Counted from the stretch's first letter, positions 52,352 to 62,963 are shown. The stretch: DNA of 64,000 nucleotides from Thraustochytrium sp. TN22 (GCA_013306675.1 JABLUY010000028.1:124001-188000); one strand, 5' to 3'. Notes: generated by a model not told the origin, from the letters alone. Numbers and translations are program-made.

Positions 52352-55300
52352 TTAGTTGGTGTCGTCTTCTTCGTCATCGTCATCGTCCAACTCATCGCCG
52401 GCGTCTTCGCCCTCGGTCTCCGTGTCGTCACCCTCGGCAGCCAGAGCGTGCGCGAAGCTATCGGCGTCGACGGTGGCCAGGAGAATGGCCGTAAAGCCGG
52501 CAACATAAAAGGCGTCCTGGGCCGAGAGGTCGCGCGAGCTGAGGCCAGCATCAGTGAGCAGCGTGCGCGCAAGGTCGATGGCGGCGCCGGGGACATCGGG
52601 GGAGATGAGGCCAGCGAGCTTCGCTCCCGTGCCGGCCGGGGCGTCGGCCTCGGAGGTGAACAGATCGAGCGCCAGGCGGCGCGCCTTGAGCGCGTGCGGA
52701 AAGGCGCGCTCGGCGTGCGGCAGGACGTGGCGCAGCTCTCCAGCAACGTGACACGAAAGCGCCGGGCGCGGGTTTTCCTTCTGCGCCGTGAGCCCGCAGA
52801 GCAGGGAGACGTCCTCGGCATGTTGAAAGATGGCGAGTTCCATGTCGAGGAAGAACTGGAGCAGCTCGACGTGGCGCAAGACGTCGCGCTCAAGCACGTG
52901 CACGGCCTCAGTAGACCGCTTCTTCTGGTCGCGAGACATGGCGCTGCGACTGCGCATTTGCTTGAGAAAGGAGAGAAACCAGACGACGAACTCCTTGAAA
53001 TTGCCGCCGAGCCGCAGGTTGGACAGCTGCAGGTCCACGACGCCCTCGGAAGTGAGATCCTTGACGGAAAGCTCAAAGGCGGGCAGGTTGCCGCCGGTGA
53101 TGGCGCCCGTAAAGGTAAAGCGCAGGTTGCCGGCAAGCGACTTGACGGCGATGGTGCCGAGCTTGACGGAGGTGAACACTTGGTGCAGCGCCTTGAGCTG
53201 CCGCTGGTAGGCGAGTTCGCCGATGTACGCGCGCGAGAGCTTGAGCTCCTTCCAAAGGAGCGTCTGCAGTACTTGCGCGGTGACGTCCGCGTCGATCCGG
53301 CAGTCGACGGCGTGCACGTGCAGCTCGGCGCTGAGCGGCTTGCCGAGCACGTGGCGGTGGAGGCGCTGCACGAGCTTGGCCAGGCTCCAGCGCGGAACGT
53401 TGTTCGTGTCACAGATGGCGTCCAGCGCGGCCTGCGCCTCGGCCTGCGCCTGCACAGCACGGCCAATGACTTCGTTGTACTCGGCGGCGAACTCTGTGCT
53501 GGCCTCGCGGGACTTGAACTCGCTCAGGCCGGCGCGTGCCGGGGTTGACGTGGACGCGCTGCGCGACTTGGCGCCCTCGCCCGTGGACGCCGCGCTGTCT
53601 TCCTCTTCCTCGTCGCTTCCGGCGCTCCCATCCTCATGTTGCACTTTGGCATCGTCTCCGTCCTGCTCATCTTCGTCTTCGTCTTCGTCTTCAGAGGCCT
53701 CGCTCGCGGTAAAGAGATCCTCCCCATCGGAGTGCTGGTCGCTCGCGTCGGAATCGGCGTCGACGTGGCCGTCGGCGTCAACGAGGTCGGCAACAAAGAG
53801 CCCGTTGCGCAGGTCGATGAGTCCCTGGAGCGTGACGCCAGGAAGCGGGAAGAGACCCCTCGCCCAGCGCGGGAGGTCCTTGGCCTCGGCACTACCACTG
53901 CTGCTGCCTCCGCCCGAAGTTGCACCGCGCACCCACTTGCGGAAACCTCCGCCGCCACCCTCGCTGGTCACGCTCGAACCTGGCGAGGATGCTGCCGACG
54001 AGGAGGTGGCCGCAGCGGCAATGGCCGCGGCACGTTTGGCGTAATGCTCGTTGAGGGCGTGCAAGGTCTCCATTTGCTGGGGTGTGGCGGAGAGCTTGCG
54101 CAGGACCTCGGCGGCGAGACGCTGCTCGTTGGTTTTGAGGGAGCGGTGGAGGTCAACGCCAAAGGCGCGGCGCGGCGGCCAGCCATGGACCTGGATTTCG
54201 CAGAGCAGCGCAAGCCCCATGGGCCGCTCCTCATTCGCGGCGCGCACGCGTGCGTCCAACATGAGCGTGCCGATCTCGTGCGCCAGGTAGCGCTCACAGA
54301 CGCGGCGGATGGCAGCGGGAAGCGCAGAGTTGATGACGGTGCGCAGGAGCGAGTCGACGACCGGGCGCTGCGTCTTGAGGCGCGAGACCTCGAAGCTGAA
54401 GACTGGCGAGGCGCGCCAGCGGCGGCGGCGGTGTGCCTGGACGCGACGGTATTCAAAGACGAGTGCGAAGCTGACTTCGCACTCCACATCGAGGCTATCG
54501 AGGCGAAACGTCTTGCCGATGCCGCTTTCGGGTGGGTCCGACGGGACCACCTTGTCGATAATCTTGAGTTGCGTCGTGCGGCACACCACCTTGATTGGTT
54601 TGGTCGTACGTAGGCCGAGTTCCGGCACGGGTGAGGTCTTGGCCTGCTGTTTCTGCTGCTGCTGCTTCTGCTGCTGCTGCTGCTCTTGGCGTTCATCCTT
54701 GGAGGGCGGCGGAGCCTTTTGCTTCTTGAGGCAGAGATCAGCGCGCAGTGATCCAGCGAGCTCCTCGATCCAAAAGTCCTCCAGGCCGATCATGGCATTG
54801 CCAGAGCTAGAGCGGAAGCTGAATCGGTGGCGCGGCAGGTAGAGCTCCTCTGCCGCAGTGCGGAAGAGGTCTTCGCTGCGAGTCGCGAGCTTGTCGAGCA
54901 TGGCTCGCGGGTTCTCCTTCTCGCTGACCAGGCTCTCGCGCAGCTCAGCCGCGGCCGCCACCTTGGGCGCCGCCGCGGCGCTAAGCTTCAGGCCCTTGCC
55001 GTATTGCAGCAGGAGCGCCTCGTCCAGCGCCTCGTACCGGCCGCGGAAGTGCTCCAGCAAGGTGTCCACATCTTTGACCTTGGCAGAGTTATGCCGCTTG
55101 TAGAAGCTCGTCAGCTTCTCCCGCACCTCCTGCTCGCGCTCCGGCGTCTCCGTCGTCCCCTTTTGCTGCTGCTCGGGCTGGGGCTCTGGTTGCTGCTGCT
55201 GCTGCTGCTGCGGCTGCTGCGGCGGCGGCTGCTGCTGCTGTTTGGGCGTCGCGGCGAGGCGTGCATCCTCCCGCTGCAGCTGTGCCCGCACTTTGGCACA

Positions 55301-55411
55301 GCGCCGTGAGAGCGCGCGTACGCACAGCTCCTCGACTGCCTCCTCGCGAGCGTCGCGCTCTTCGCGCCGCTGCTCGAGCGTGCGCCGAGCATGCGCGAGG
55401 CCCTCCATCAT
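52352..55411 (-). CDS. Large unrecognised protein, Gln-rich N-terminus, acidic centre
   Basis: 1019 residues from the ATG at 55411; the upstream open frame is a period-5/10 repeat. I cannot name the family. An N-terminal coiled coil (MEGLAHARRTLEQRREERD) is followed by two Gln-rich tracts and an alpha-helical region with TSFYKRHNSAKVKDVDTLL. A beta-rich domain at about 225-440 includes RHRFSFRSSSGNAMIGLEDF. A Ser/Asp/Glu-rich disordered block sits at about 590-680. A second beta-rich domain has LPAFELSVKDLTSEGVVDLQ. The tail is acidic. No membrane segment or catalytic motif. The alternating beta strands in both halves faintly recall lipid-binding TULIP/SMP-like folds; this is speculation that needs a profile search. 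Confidence 0.65.
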   Translation of the reverse strand: MMEGLAHARRTLEQRREERDAREEAVEELCVRALSRRCAKVRAQLQREDARLAATPKQQQQPPPQQPQQQQQQQPEPQPEQQQKGTTETPEREQEVREKLTSFYKRHNSAKVKDVDTLLEHFRGRYEALDEALLLQYGKGLKLSAAAAPKVAAAAELRESLVSEKENPRAMLDKLATRSEDLFRTAAEELYLPRHRFSFRSSSGNAMIGLEDFWIEELAGSLRADLCLKKQKAPPPSKDERQEQQQQQKQQQQKQQAKTSPVPELGLRTTKPIKVVCRTTQLKIIDKVVPSDPPESGIGKTFRLDSLDVECEVSFALVFEYRRVQAHRRRRWRASPVFSFEVSRLKTQRPVVDSLLRTVINSALPAAIRRVCERYLAHEIGTLMLDARVRAANEERPMGLALLCEIQVHGWPPRRAFGVDLHRSLKTNEQRLAAEVLRKLSATPQQMETLHALNEHYAKRAAAIAAAATSSSAASSPGSSVTSEGGGGGFRKWVRGATSGGGSSSGSAEAKDLPRWARGLFPLPGVTLQGLIDLRNGLFVADLVDADGHVDADSDASDQHSDGEDLFTASEASEDEDEDEDEQDGDDAKVQHEDGSAGSDEEEEDSAASTGEGAKSRSASTSTPARAGLSEFKSREASTEFAAEYNEVIGRAVQAQAEAQAALDAICDTNNVPRWSLAKLVQRLHRHVLGKPLSAELHVHAVDCRIDADVTAQVLQTLLWKELKLSRAYIGELAYQRQLKALHQVFTSVKLGTIAVKSLAGNLRFTFTGAITGGNLPAFELSVKDLTSEGVVDLQLSNLRLGGNFKEFVVWFLSFLKQMRSRSAMSRDQKKRSTEAVHVLERDVLRHVELLQFFLDMELAIFQHAEDVSLLCGLTAQKENPRPALSCHVAGELRHVLPHAERAFPHALKARRLALDLFTSEADAPAGTGAKLAGLISPDVPGAAIDLARTLLTDAGLSSRDLSAQDAFYVAGFTAILLATVDADSFAHALAAEGDDTETEGEDAGDELDDDDDEEDDTN

Positions 55412-55988
55412 GGCTCTCAGGGCTCTGGCTGCTGCTCCTGCTGCACCTGCTGCTGCTTCAGCTCCTACTGCTGCCGCGCCGCGCCACGCCGCGCCACGCC
55501 GCGCCACGCCACGCGTGCGCTGCCTGCGCGGTTGAAGGCGGTCTGGGTCTCAGGTGCTCAGGAGGCGACGTCTTCTCCTTGGTTGTCGTCGTCGTGGGGT
55601 CGTGCTACTTCCTCTACGGCACCGACTTGGAGAAACACTGCGCCAGTGTGGCTTGCCGCGACTTTGCGGCGAGAGCTTCTTCGAAGGCAGGTCGTAATAG
55701 CTCATGCGAAGGGAATCATCAACAATGGCAAGTCCTCGCAGCCCCTCTCTGTGAGGTGAGAGCTTCACCGTGGATCGGCGGCCGGGTGCCGGGCACAGCA
55801 AGTTGAAGAGCGCCTTGGGCGCGCTGTGGAGTACACATCGGAAACGACACGACATATAAATGGAAAATACGTTAGTATGTTTGTGTTGCCGGCGGCGAAA
55901 AGTAAGTGGCCGGTTGGTTGGATGGATAAATGAAGCACGGGTGTCGAAATGCCGCCACAGTTGCGTGCGAGTGGACAGTCCGCGATAC
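55412..55988. other. Intergenic region, unknown protein 5' side / glycerol kinase 3' side
   Basis: 577 bp between two minus-strand genes. A 10-bp/5-bp repeat (GCCGCGCCAC)n at 55474-55513 precedes the upstream gene. Towards glycerol kinase the DNA is AT-richer (55850-55920). No gene seen. Confidence 0.5.
55474..55513. repeat. (GCCGCGCCAC)n repeat
   Basis: Period-5 with a higher-order period of 10, about 65-100 bp before the start of the 1019-residue gene. Confidence 0.85.
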
Positions 55989-57503
55989 TTAGTTCTGCTG
56001 GAAGTCGTCGTCGATCCAGCCGTAGGTGCGCTGGATGGCCTTGGACCAGCCGAGCATGTTGCGCTCGCGCTGCTCCTTGGACATCTTGGGCTCCCAGGAC
56101 TTCTCGACGGCCCACTTCTCCTGCAGGGCCTCGAGCGAGGGCCAGACGCCAACGGCGAGGCCGGCGGCGTAGGCGGCGCCGAGGGCGGTGGTCTCGGCGA
56201 CCTTGGGGCGCACGACGGGGGTGTCGAGCATGTCGGCCTGGAACTGCATGAGGGTGCTGTTCTCGACCATGCCGCCGTCGACGCGGAGGGACTTGAGCTT
56301 GACCTTGGAGTCCTTCTCCATGGCCTCGAACATGTCGCAGGACTGGTAGGAGACGGCCTCGAGGGTGGCGCGGGCAAGGTGGCCCTTGTTGGTGAAGCGG
56401 GTCATGCCGACAATGACGCCGCGGGCGTCGTCGCGCCAGTACGGGGCGTAGAGGCCGGAGAAGGCCGGGACGAAGTAGATGCCGCCGGAGCTCGGGACGG
56501 AGTTGGCGAGCTCCTCGACCTCCGGGGCGCTCTTGATGAGGCCGAGGTTGTCGCGCAGCCACTGCACCAGGGCGCCGCCGATGGCGACCGAGCCCTCGAG
56601 GGCGTAGATGGGCTCCTCGCCGGCGATCTGGTAGCCGACGGTGGTGAGGAGGCCGTGCGTGGAGAGCACGGGCTCCTTGCCAGTGTTGAGGAGGAGGAAG
56701 CAGCCGGTGCCGTAGGTGTTCTTGGCGTCACCGGGGCGGAAGCAGGTCTGGCCGAAGAGGGCGGCCTGCTGGTCGCCGAGCACGCCGGACACGGGCACGC
56801 CGGCGATGCAGGAGGGCTCGACGGCGTCGAAGAACTTGCCGGACGAGGGGCGGATCTCCGGGAGCACCGAGCGGGGCAGCTCGAAGAGCTCGAGGAGCTC
56901 GTCGTCCCACTGGAGGGACTTGATGTCCATGAGGAGCGTGCGGCTGGCGTTGGTCACGTCGGTGAGGTGCTCCTTCTGGCCGGAGAGCAGCCAGAGCAGC
57001 CAGGTGTCGATGGTGCCAAAGAGCGCGTCGCCGTCCTTGACGGCCTGGGCCACGGTGTCGACGTTGTTGATGAGCCACTTGAGCTTGGTGCCGGCGAAGT
57101 ACGGCACGATGGGGAGCCCGGTCTTCTCCTGGAGCGTGTCGCGGCCGCCCACCTTGGCCGAGAGCTTGTCGCAGAAGGTCTGCGAGCGCATGTCCATCCA
57201 GACGATGGCGTTGTGGAGCGGCTTGCCGGTGCTCTTGGACCAGACCACGGTGGTCTCGCGCTGGTTGGTGATGCCGATGGACGAGAGGTCCGAGCCCTTG
57301 AGGCTGGCCTTCTCTAGCGCGCCCTCGATCGACTTGACCGTGTTGCGCCAGATCTCCATGGGGTCGTGCTCGACCCAGCCCTCCTGGGGCATGATCTGCT
57401 CATGCTCGTACTGGGCATCGGCCACGATGTTGCCATCCTCGTCGAAGATGATGAACCGGGTCGAGGTCGTGCCCTGGTCGATCGAGCCCACGTACTTGGT
57501 CAT
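55989..57503 (-). CDS. GK: Glycerol kinase
   Basis: 504 residues from the ATG at 57503, the same length as bacterial GlpK (~500). It phosphorylates glycerol to glycerol-3-phosphate with ATP, feeding glycerolipid synthesis or glycolysis. The FGGY-family fold is complete: YVGSIDQGTTSTRFIIFD at the N-terminus, TNQRETTVVW, WMDMRS, then NTYGTGCFLLLNTG, the signature GVIVGMTRFTNKGHLARATL, and VDGGMVENSTLMQFQADML near the nucleotide site. ALGAAYAAGLAVGVW ends the core. The open frame above 57503 is Ser/Gln/Arg-rich and not conserved-looking, though a short targeting peptide there cannot be fully excluded. No membrane anchor. Confidence 0.97.
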   Translation of the reverse strand: MTKYVGSIDQGTTSTRFIIFDEDGNIVADAQYEHEQIMPQEGWVEHDPMEIWRNTVKSIEGALEKASLKGSDLSSIGITNQRETTVVWSKSTGKPLHNAIVWMDMRSQTFCDKLSAKVGGRDTLQEKTGLPIVPYFAGTKLKWLINNVDTVAQAVKDGDALFGTIDTWLLWLLSGQKEHLTDVTNASRTLLMDIKSLQWDDELLELFELPRSVLPEIRPSSGKFFDAVEPSCIAGVPVSGVLGDQQAALFGQTCFRPGDAKNTYGTGCFLLLNTGKEPVLSTHGLLTTVGYQIAGEEPIYALEGSVAIGGALVQWLRDNLGLIKSAPEVEELANSVPSSGGIYFVPAFSGLYAPYWRDDARGVIVGMTRFTNKGHLARATLEAVSYQSCDMFEAMEKDSKVKLKSLRVDGGMVENSTLMQFQADMLDTPVVRPKVAETTALGAAYAAGLAVGVWPSLEALQEKWAVEKSWEPKMSKEQRERNMLGWSKAIQRTYGWIDDDFQQN

Positions 57504-57725
57504 CTTGACAGGCGCCGCGGCGCTGCTCTCCTTCTGCCCCGTCGTGCTCTGCGACTGCGACTGCGACTTCTGCTGCGGCGGCGCGGGCGGCTGCGGCGCC
57601 TGCGACTTGCTGCACGAGGATCCTATCTTGCCGGCGCGCTGCTCTCGGCCTGCCTCCTCCGGGTTGCGGGTCTGCCGCGGCGCCCGCCGCGCCGCGCGCA
57701 GCCTCTGCTGCTCGGTCCACGCCGC

Positions 57726-57801
57726 CCCACTGCCCCCCGCCGCCCAGTGGGCGCCCCGCCCGCACCCCCCAAGCCCACTGCCCCCGCGCCGCCCAGTGGG
57801 C
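57726..57801. promoter_or_regulatory. Duplicated hairpin element upstream of glycerol kinase
   Basis: Two inverted repeats: CCCACTG (57726-57732) with CAGTGGG (57745-57751), and GCCCACTG (57773-57780) with CAGTGGGC (57794-57801). Each has a 12-13 base C-rich loop. The pair sits 220-300 bp upstream of the start and looks like a local duplication. Function unknown. Confidence 0.6.
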
Positions 57802-58133
57802 GCCCCCCGCCGCGCCGCGCGGCCCCCCCTCGCCGCGCCCAGCGGGGACCGCGCGCCGCTGTCGCGCACATTACATGACCACCCGCCGCCGCGGCCACAA
57901 TAACTACATAATACACACGAGCCGATACGATGCCGGCGAGTGCAGTGCAATGCAATCAGGGATCATTGCAGGCAGCGCCATGCGGCGCCGGCAACGCGAG
58001 GCGCCGCATTGCGGGCTCGCGGGCGCGGCCTCGGCGGGCTCGCCGGCAGCATCAGCCTGCACAGACTCCGAGGCTCAGGCGGCGCGCTCGAGATCCACAC
58101 CGGGGCGGCGACGCATCGGCGGAGCATGGGCCC

Positions 58134-58158
58134 AAAGACGAGACGAGACGAGACGAGT
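58134..58158. repeat. (GAGAC)n period-5 repeat
   Basis: About five units in gene-free DNA. Confidence 0.8.
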
Positions 58159-58551
58159 TATTCGCTCGCCGTCCGAGCCGAGGCCGAGGCCGCGTCGAGC
58201 ATGCGATGCACTGCACTGCACGCATGCGCTGCGCTGCGAGTCCGAGTCGTCGAGCATCCACTCCTTCATTCATTCCTTCATTCGCCCGTCCAGCGAGGCC
58301 AGGCCAGCGGCGCGGTGCTGCGCGGCCGGAGCGGCGGGTTCGCAGCGGCGCGCGGCGACGGCGGGGGCCGAGCCGAGCGGGCGCGGCGCAGCCAGGCAGG
58401 CAGCCCGGCGGCCGCGGCGAGGCGACGCGACGCCGGCGACGCGACGCCGCCTTCCATCACCACCAACCAGCTTGGCGCGCCGCGCATCACCCAGCAGCAC
58501 ACGGTCGCGGCGCTGTGGCTGCGCTTCTGGAGCGTCGCGCAGGCCGCCGCG

Positions 58552-58572
58552 CGAGCGAGCGAGCGAGCGAGC
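58552..58572. repeat. (GAGC)n repeat
   Basis: Five tetranucleotide units. Confidence 0.8.
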
Positions 58573-60993
58573 AACGCGGGGCGTGCGAGCGAGCGTGCGA
58601 AGGCACGAACGATGGCCTGCCTCTGATCAGAAGAAGAAGCCACGCAGGCTGGAGCGCCTGGGCGGCAGGCAGCCCGTCGCGGGCGGCGGGCGGGCGGCTC
58701 GTCCACGCCGACTGACGATCCAGCGATCGCCCTCGGCGCCCTCGTCGACCTGCCCGCCTGGATCGGCGGCCTGCTCTCTCAGCTCAGATCAGATCAGCCG
58801 GCCAGGAATGGCGGCCAGCAGCACGGCGCACGAGCTCAGGCAGTGGACAGCGGCGCTGCCGGGGGCCGGCGCAGCGCAGGGCTGCAAGCAAGAGCGTTCA
58901 CTGGGAGTGAGTAGGAACGAAGTGCCTCGCTCGCGGCGGCGGCGGTGACGCGACAAGCCTGGCTTCGTTCAGCCGGACGAGGAGCGGCGAGCGCGCGATG
59001 GAGGGAGCGAACTTGGAGAGCCGCAGGGGCTGAGCGGAGGCGAGGCTGGCGCGCATGGCCGGTTTGTGGCTGCCCACAAAGTGTACGCGGCGTACGCCAC
59101 GCCGGGAAGTGGACCCGAAGCCTTGCGAGCTGGAAGGCGGCCGTGATGCGTCGCCCTTGTCGTGCGCTTGGCGGACGGGCCAAGAGTCAGGGATTCTGCC
59201 TGCCTGCCAGTGCCTTCACCGCCAGTGCTCTCACTGCCTCGGCGATCGCGGCTACCAAGGGTCTCTCGCGGGTTCGAAGCAGGGCCCTGGGCCCGGCGAC
59301 GCAGACGAGACCACTCTTCCGAATCGGTTCGTCAGCCAAGGACGCTTCCAAGGCCTCTTGCTCAAGAGAGCCTCGAGAGCGCGAGCAACCCGCTCGCTCT
59401 CGTGACTCTCGGATCGAGTCCGAAGCGCTCCGTGTGCCACGGCCGGCAACGTGGCAGCCAGGCTGAGCCAGCCACACGCGAACCAGCCGAGCGCAGCCAG
59501 TTGCTCGAGAGTCGAGGCCGCGTCAGCTCCGCAAATTTGTCGTCGGGCTGACTCTGGCTGGCCACGGAGTCAGGTGACGGTCCAATAGCCGCCAGTGATG
59601 CGGCACGCGCGCGAGCTGCCTCAGGACAACCGAGCTGCGTCGTGGGTGTGCGCGCAAACCGCGGCGATAAAGAGACCGGGCTGGCCGGCGACGCGACGTC
59701 TCCGACGAGGGCCAGCTGCCAGGGTGGCGAGCAGGTCCATTTTACGGTCGAAAATCGAAATGCGAGGCTTGGCACGGCGAGGTGTGGCGAGGCTCCCACC
59801 AAAATTCTTGAAACTTGAGAGAGCCTCACTGTCAGAACGAGTGCAACTTGGTTGTGCTCCTTGTGCTCCTTGCCTTTTGCAAACATGGCTGCACTGCGAC
59901 CCACGTTCTTGCAACTGGGACAGTCTCATATTGACAGACACGTTGCCGAGCGACTTTTGCGTCCGTGGTGCGCTAAAGAAAAAAAGCCGGGGCTCGTTGC
60001 AGTTGCGCCCCCGCCGGGCCCGAGCACTATCGTACACAGGGCCATGCTCGTGCCCTGCTATGCGCAACGAGCTAAACGCTTCAAGTTCCCGTTTGAACCT
60101 CGAGTGAAGTTGACCTTCTTGATTAGCCAGTCGACCGCACTGCGAGCCAGGGATCGTATCTGAGCCGTTCGCTGACCCTGGTCACGAATGCAAGCAAGCC
60201 TTGGGTTGAAGGGCTGCTCGCGGACTAGCTAGCTGGACACGTGCCACCAGCACTTGTGTCCGCGGACGTTGACAGTCCAGATCGACGACTGACAAATTTT
60301 TCAATCTTACGTTTCCGTCACTGTGACCAGGTCTCAAGATCTTGGCTGGCCATGAGTTACAAAGCGCCACGGCTACTTGAGCCAGATCCAACACATTCAA
60401 GGCTGCTAGTGGCGATTCGTTCGCGCGGAATGACTGCCACTTCGCGTCCGCTGACAAGGGAAAAGGCGTTCGACCCACTGCAGGGAAACTAGCTCGCTAA
60501 CCGGCAGCGGCCGCAGCCACGATCTGGGCCCGATCTGAGTCCTGCTCCACCTCCTAATTGAAGCCGCCCAGAACCTGATACGCAACGAAGCAAGCGGCTG
60601 CCGCGGACAAGCCAAGGCAGCCAAGGTCGAATGTCGGCCAAATGTCCCATGTCGCTTCCCCGCGCGAAAGATAGGGAGAGAACCCACCCGCCAGGTTCTC
60701 TCTCTGCCATCGCCCGCCATCCACTACGTCACGTCCTCGCTCCTCAAGCCACGCTAGCCTTGCCTTGCCCGAGCCCGTGCCGCACTCCGTCGCGCGGCTC
60801 GGCGTGCGCGAGAAAGAGCTCGAGCAGGAGCGCGACAAGGCTGAGCACGAGCATGGGCATGAGCATGGGCACGAACCTGTGAGCCTGAGCGTGAAAATGA
60901 GATGAGCAAGTCCGGCTCGGCGGCGCCGCAGAGCCCGTTCGCGCGCGCGGAGGCGGCGCGGCACAGCGCGGCGCGGCACGCAGCGGCGGAAGG

Positions 60994-62667
60994 ATGCTGC
61001 AGGAGGCGGACGAGCGGTCGCTGCTGCTGCCCGGCGGCGGCGGTGGCGAAGTGGAGCTGCTGCTGGAGTCGGGGCCGTCGGACCTCCGGTGCGGCGGCGT
61101 GGACGGGCCGGTGGCCGTGCGGCTGGCGGAGGACGTGCTGCAGGTGGTGGAGGCGGCGTCGGGCGAGGTGGTGCGCGAGGTGTGGCTGCAGGACGTGACG
61201 GCCGTGTTCCTGCGGCGGCGGCGCGATGACTTCGGCGAGGCCGCGCCGCCGCGGAACGGCAACGTCGGCGCCGCCCACGCGGAGCTTCAGATGGACGAGG
61301 ACGAGGAGGACATGCGGGCCGAGGAGGAGCGGCGCGCGGCGCGGCAGAGGCTGGGGCTCGGCCACGAGGATCTGATGGACGACGAGGACGACGCGGAGAT
61401 CGTGGTGGTCTCCTTCCCGTTATACGCGGAACGCTCGTGCTGCCCGCGCGTGCCGTGCGGGCCGCTGGGCGTGTGCTGCGGGGCGCGGCTCGTGCGCGAC
61501 GAGATGGATGAGCTCGTGCTGACGGCGGAATCGCCCGACCTGGTGCACCACTGGGAGTACGCCATCGTGAACGCCGTGTCCGGACGCAGTCTGCCGGACG
61601 TCTGCGTGTCCAAGGACAAGCGCATGCTGGTGATCGTCTCGCCCATGAGCGGCCAGGGTCGCGCGGAGACCGTCTACGACCGCCAGGTGCGGCCCATTTT
61701 GGACGCCTCGCGCGTCGCATGCGAAGTGGTCACCACCAAGAGCATCGGCGATGCCACTGACATTGTGCTCCGCCGCCGCAACGACCTCGCGGCGCTCGAC
61801 GGTATCGTCTGCGTGGGCGGCGACGGCATCATTTACGAGGTCGTGCAGGCGCTCAAGGAGGTTGCCGGTCACGCCGACCGCCTGCCCGTGCCGGTGGGCG
61901 TCGTGCCGGCCGGGTCCGGCAATGGCATCGCGGCCTCGCTGCATCACGCCGTGGGCGAGCTGGTGAACGACCCGGTCTCGGCCGCCGTGGGCATCGCGCG
62001 CGGCCGCGTGCAGCCGCTCGACCTCTGGCGCGTGCGCTCGCTCGGGCCGGACGGGGCGGCGCACAAGACCTGCTTCGCCTGCCTCTCCGTGGCGTGGGCC
62101 TTTGTCTCCGACACGGACATCGAATCCGAGACCATGCGCGCGCTCGGCGGCCTGCGCTTTACTCTCCAGGGCGCGCTCAACGTCGTTCGCTACCGCACCT
62201 ACCGCGGCACCTTCGCCTACCTTCCTTACGAGGAGTCGCGCGCGCATCAGGACGCTGGGGACGCGAACGAGGTGCCGGACCTGGAGGCGGACCTGCCGCC
62301 CGTGTGGCGCGTCGAGTCGGGCACCTTTGCGCTGCTCTGGGCGCTCAACGCGACGCACCCGACGTCGGACCAGCGCCTTGTCGCGGACGCCGCGCCGGAC
62401 AATGGCTGCATCGAGGTGGTCCTCGTGCGCGACGTGGGCCGCCTCGCGCTCGCTCGTGGCCTCCTCGCCATGGACAACGGCGACCAGTTCGAGGTGCCGG
62501 GCTGGGAGCGCATCCGCGCGCGCGCGTTTCGCCTCGAGGCGCACGATTCGGAGCCCCAGCTGCCCGGCCGCCTCGTGCTCGACGGCGAGCTCGTCACATA
62601 CCCGGTGCGCCGCGTCCAGGTCGAGGCCATGCGTGCGCACGCCGACTTCTTCTCCTACATCAAGTGA
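60994..62667 (+). CDS. SPHK: Sphingosine kinase-like lipid kinase
   Basis: 557 residues. The diacylglycerol-kinase catalytic fold is present: MLVIVSPMSGQGRAE (211-225) in place of the usual LVLLNPxxGxG, GGDG (275-278) at the catalytic loop, and PAGSGNG (305-311). SVAWAFVSDTDIESETMRALG matches the sphingosine-kinase signature SLAWGFIADVDLESEKYRxLG, which separates it from DAG and ceramide kinases. DGELVTY near the end is the C-terminal DGE motif. The N-terminal ~200 residues hold a PH-like strand pattern interrupted by an acidic insert (MDEDEEDMRAEEE). It makes sphingosine-1-phosphate from sphingosine and ATP, probably at membranes. The neighbouring convergent PAP2 gene may do the reverse step, but that link is inference. 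Confidence 0.9.
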   Translation: MLQEADERSLLLPGGGGGEVELLLESGPSDLRCGGVDGPVAVRLAEDVLQVVEAASGEVVREVWLQDVTAVFLRRRRDDFGEAAPPRNGNVGAAHAELQMDEDEEDMRAEEERRAARQRLGLGHEDLMDDEDDAEIVVVSFPLYAERSCCPRVPCGPLGVCCGARLVRDEMDELVLTAESPDLVHHWEYAIVNAVSGRSLPDVCVSKDKRMLVIVSPMSGQGRAETVYDRQVRPILDASRVACEVVTTKSIGDATDIVLRRRNDLAALDGIVCVGGDGIIYEVVQALKEVAGHADRLPVPVGVVPAGSGNGIAASLHHAVGELVNDPVSAAVGIARGRVQPLDLWRVRSLGPDGAAHKTCFACLSVAWAFVSDTDIESETMRALGGLRFTLQGALNVVRYRTYRGTFAYLPYEESRAHQDAGDANEVPDLEADLPPVWRVESGTFALLWALNATHPTSDQRLVADAAPDNGCIEVVLVRDVGRLALARGLLAMDNGDQFEVPGWERIRARAFRLEAHDSEPQLPGRLVLDGELVTYPVRRVQVEAMRAHADFFSYIK

Positions 62668-62963
62668 GCCAGCCAGCCTCCTGCGCCAATAGAAATATGA
62701 ATTTATGACGATTGATCCATTGAACAAGGCGCCGGCCCTGCTTGCTTGCGGAGGCAAGACAGGTCACTAGCGAGTTTAGCGCGCGTGTTGTGTCTTGTGT
62801 CTTGTTGTGTGTGAGCACCAGCAGCTCAGCTCTCTCAGTCAGGCCACAGAACGCCGCCCGCCGCCGTGCGCAGCGCAAAAGGGACGATTGCCGCCGCTCT
62901 GGGCACTCTTGTCGCAATCTGGGTGCTGCTACTAGCCCTCGCAGTTTTAAAATAATAGCTTGC
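62668..62963. other. Convergent intergenic gap, sphingosine kinase / PAP2 phosphatase
   Basis: 296 bp. AT-rich patches at 62688-62720 and 62945-62962 could hold poly(A) signals. No gene seen. Confidence 0.5.

Larger units (their letters stand above)
57504..60993. other. 3.5-kb gene-poor region upstream of glycerol kinase and sphingosine kinase
   Basis: Divergent promoters at both ends and no supported gene between. It contains two CCCACTG/CAGTGGG hairpins at 57726-57801, (GAGAC)n near 58134-58158, (GAGC)n at about 58552-58572 and a near-match to the recurrent motif (GCCTGCCAGTG at about 59212-59222). From 59750 to 60480 the DNA is less GC-rich. Open frames here translate to Arg/Ala/Ser-rich sequence. 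Confidence 0.5.

Noticed and set aside
59262-59290. tRNA-like B-box GGTTCGAA
   Set aside because: No matching T stem, acceptor stem or A box around it.
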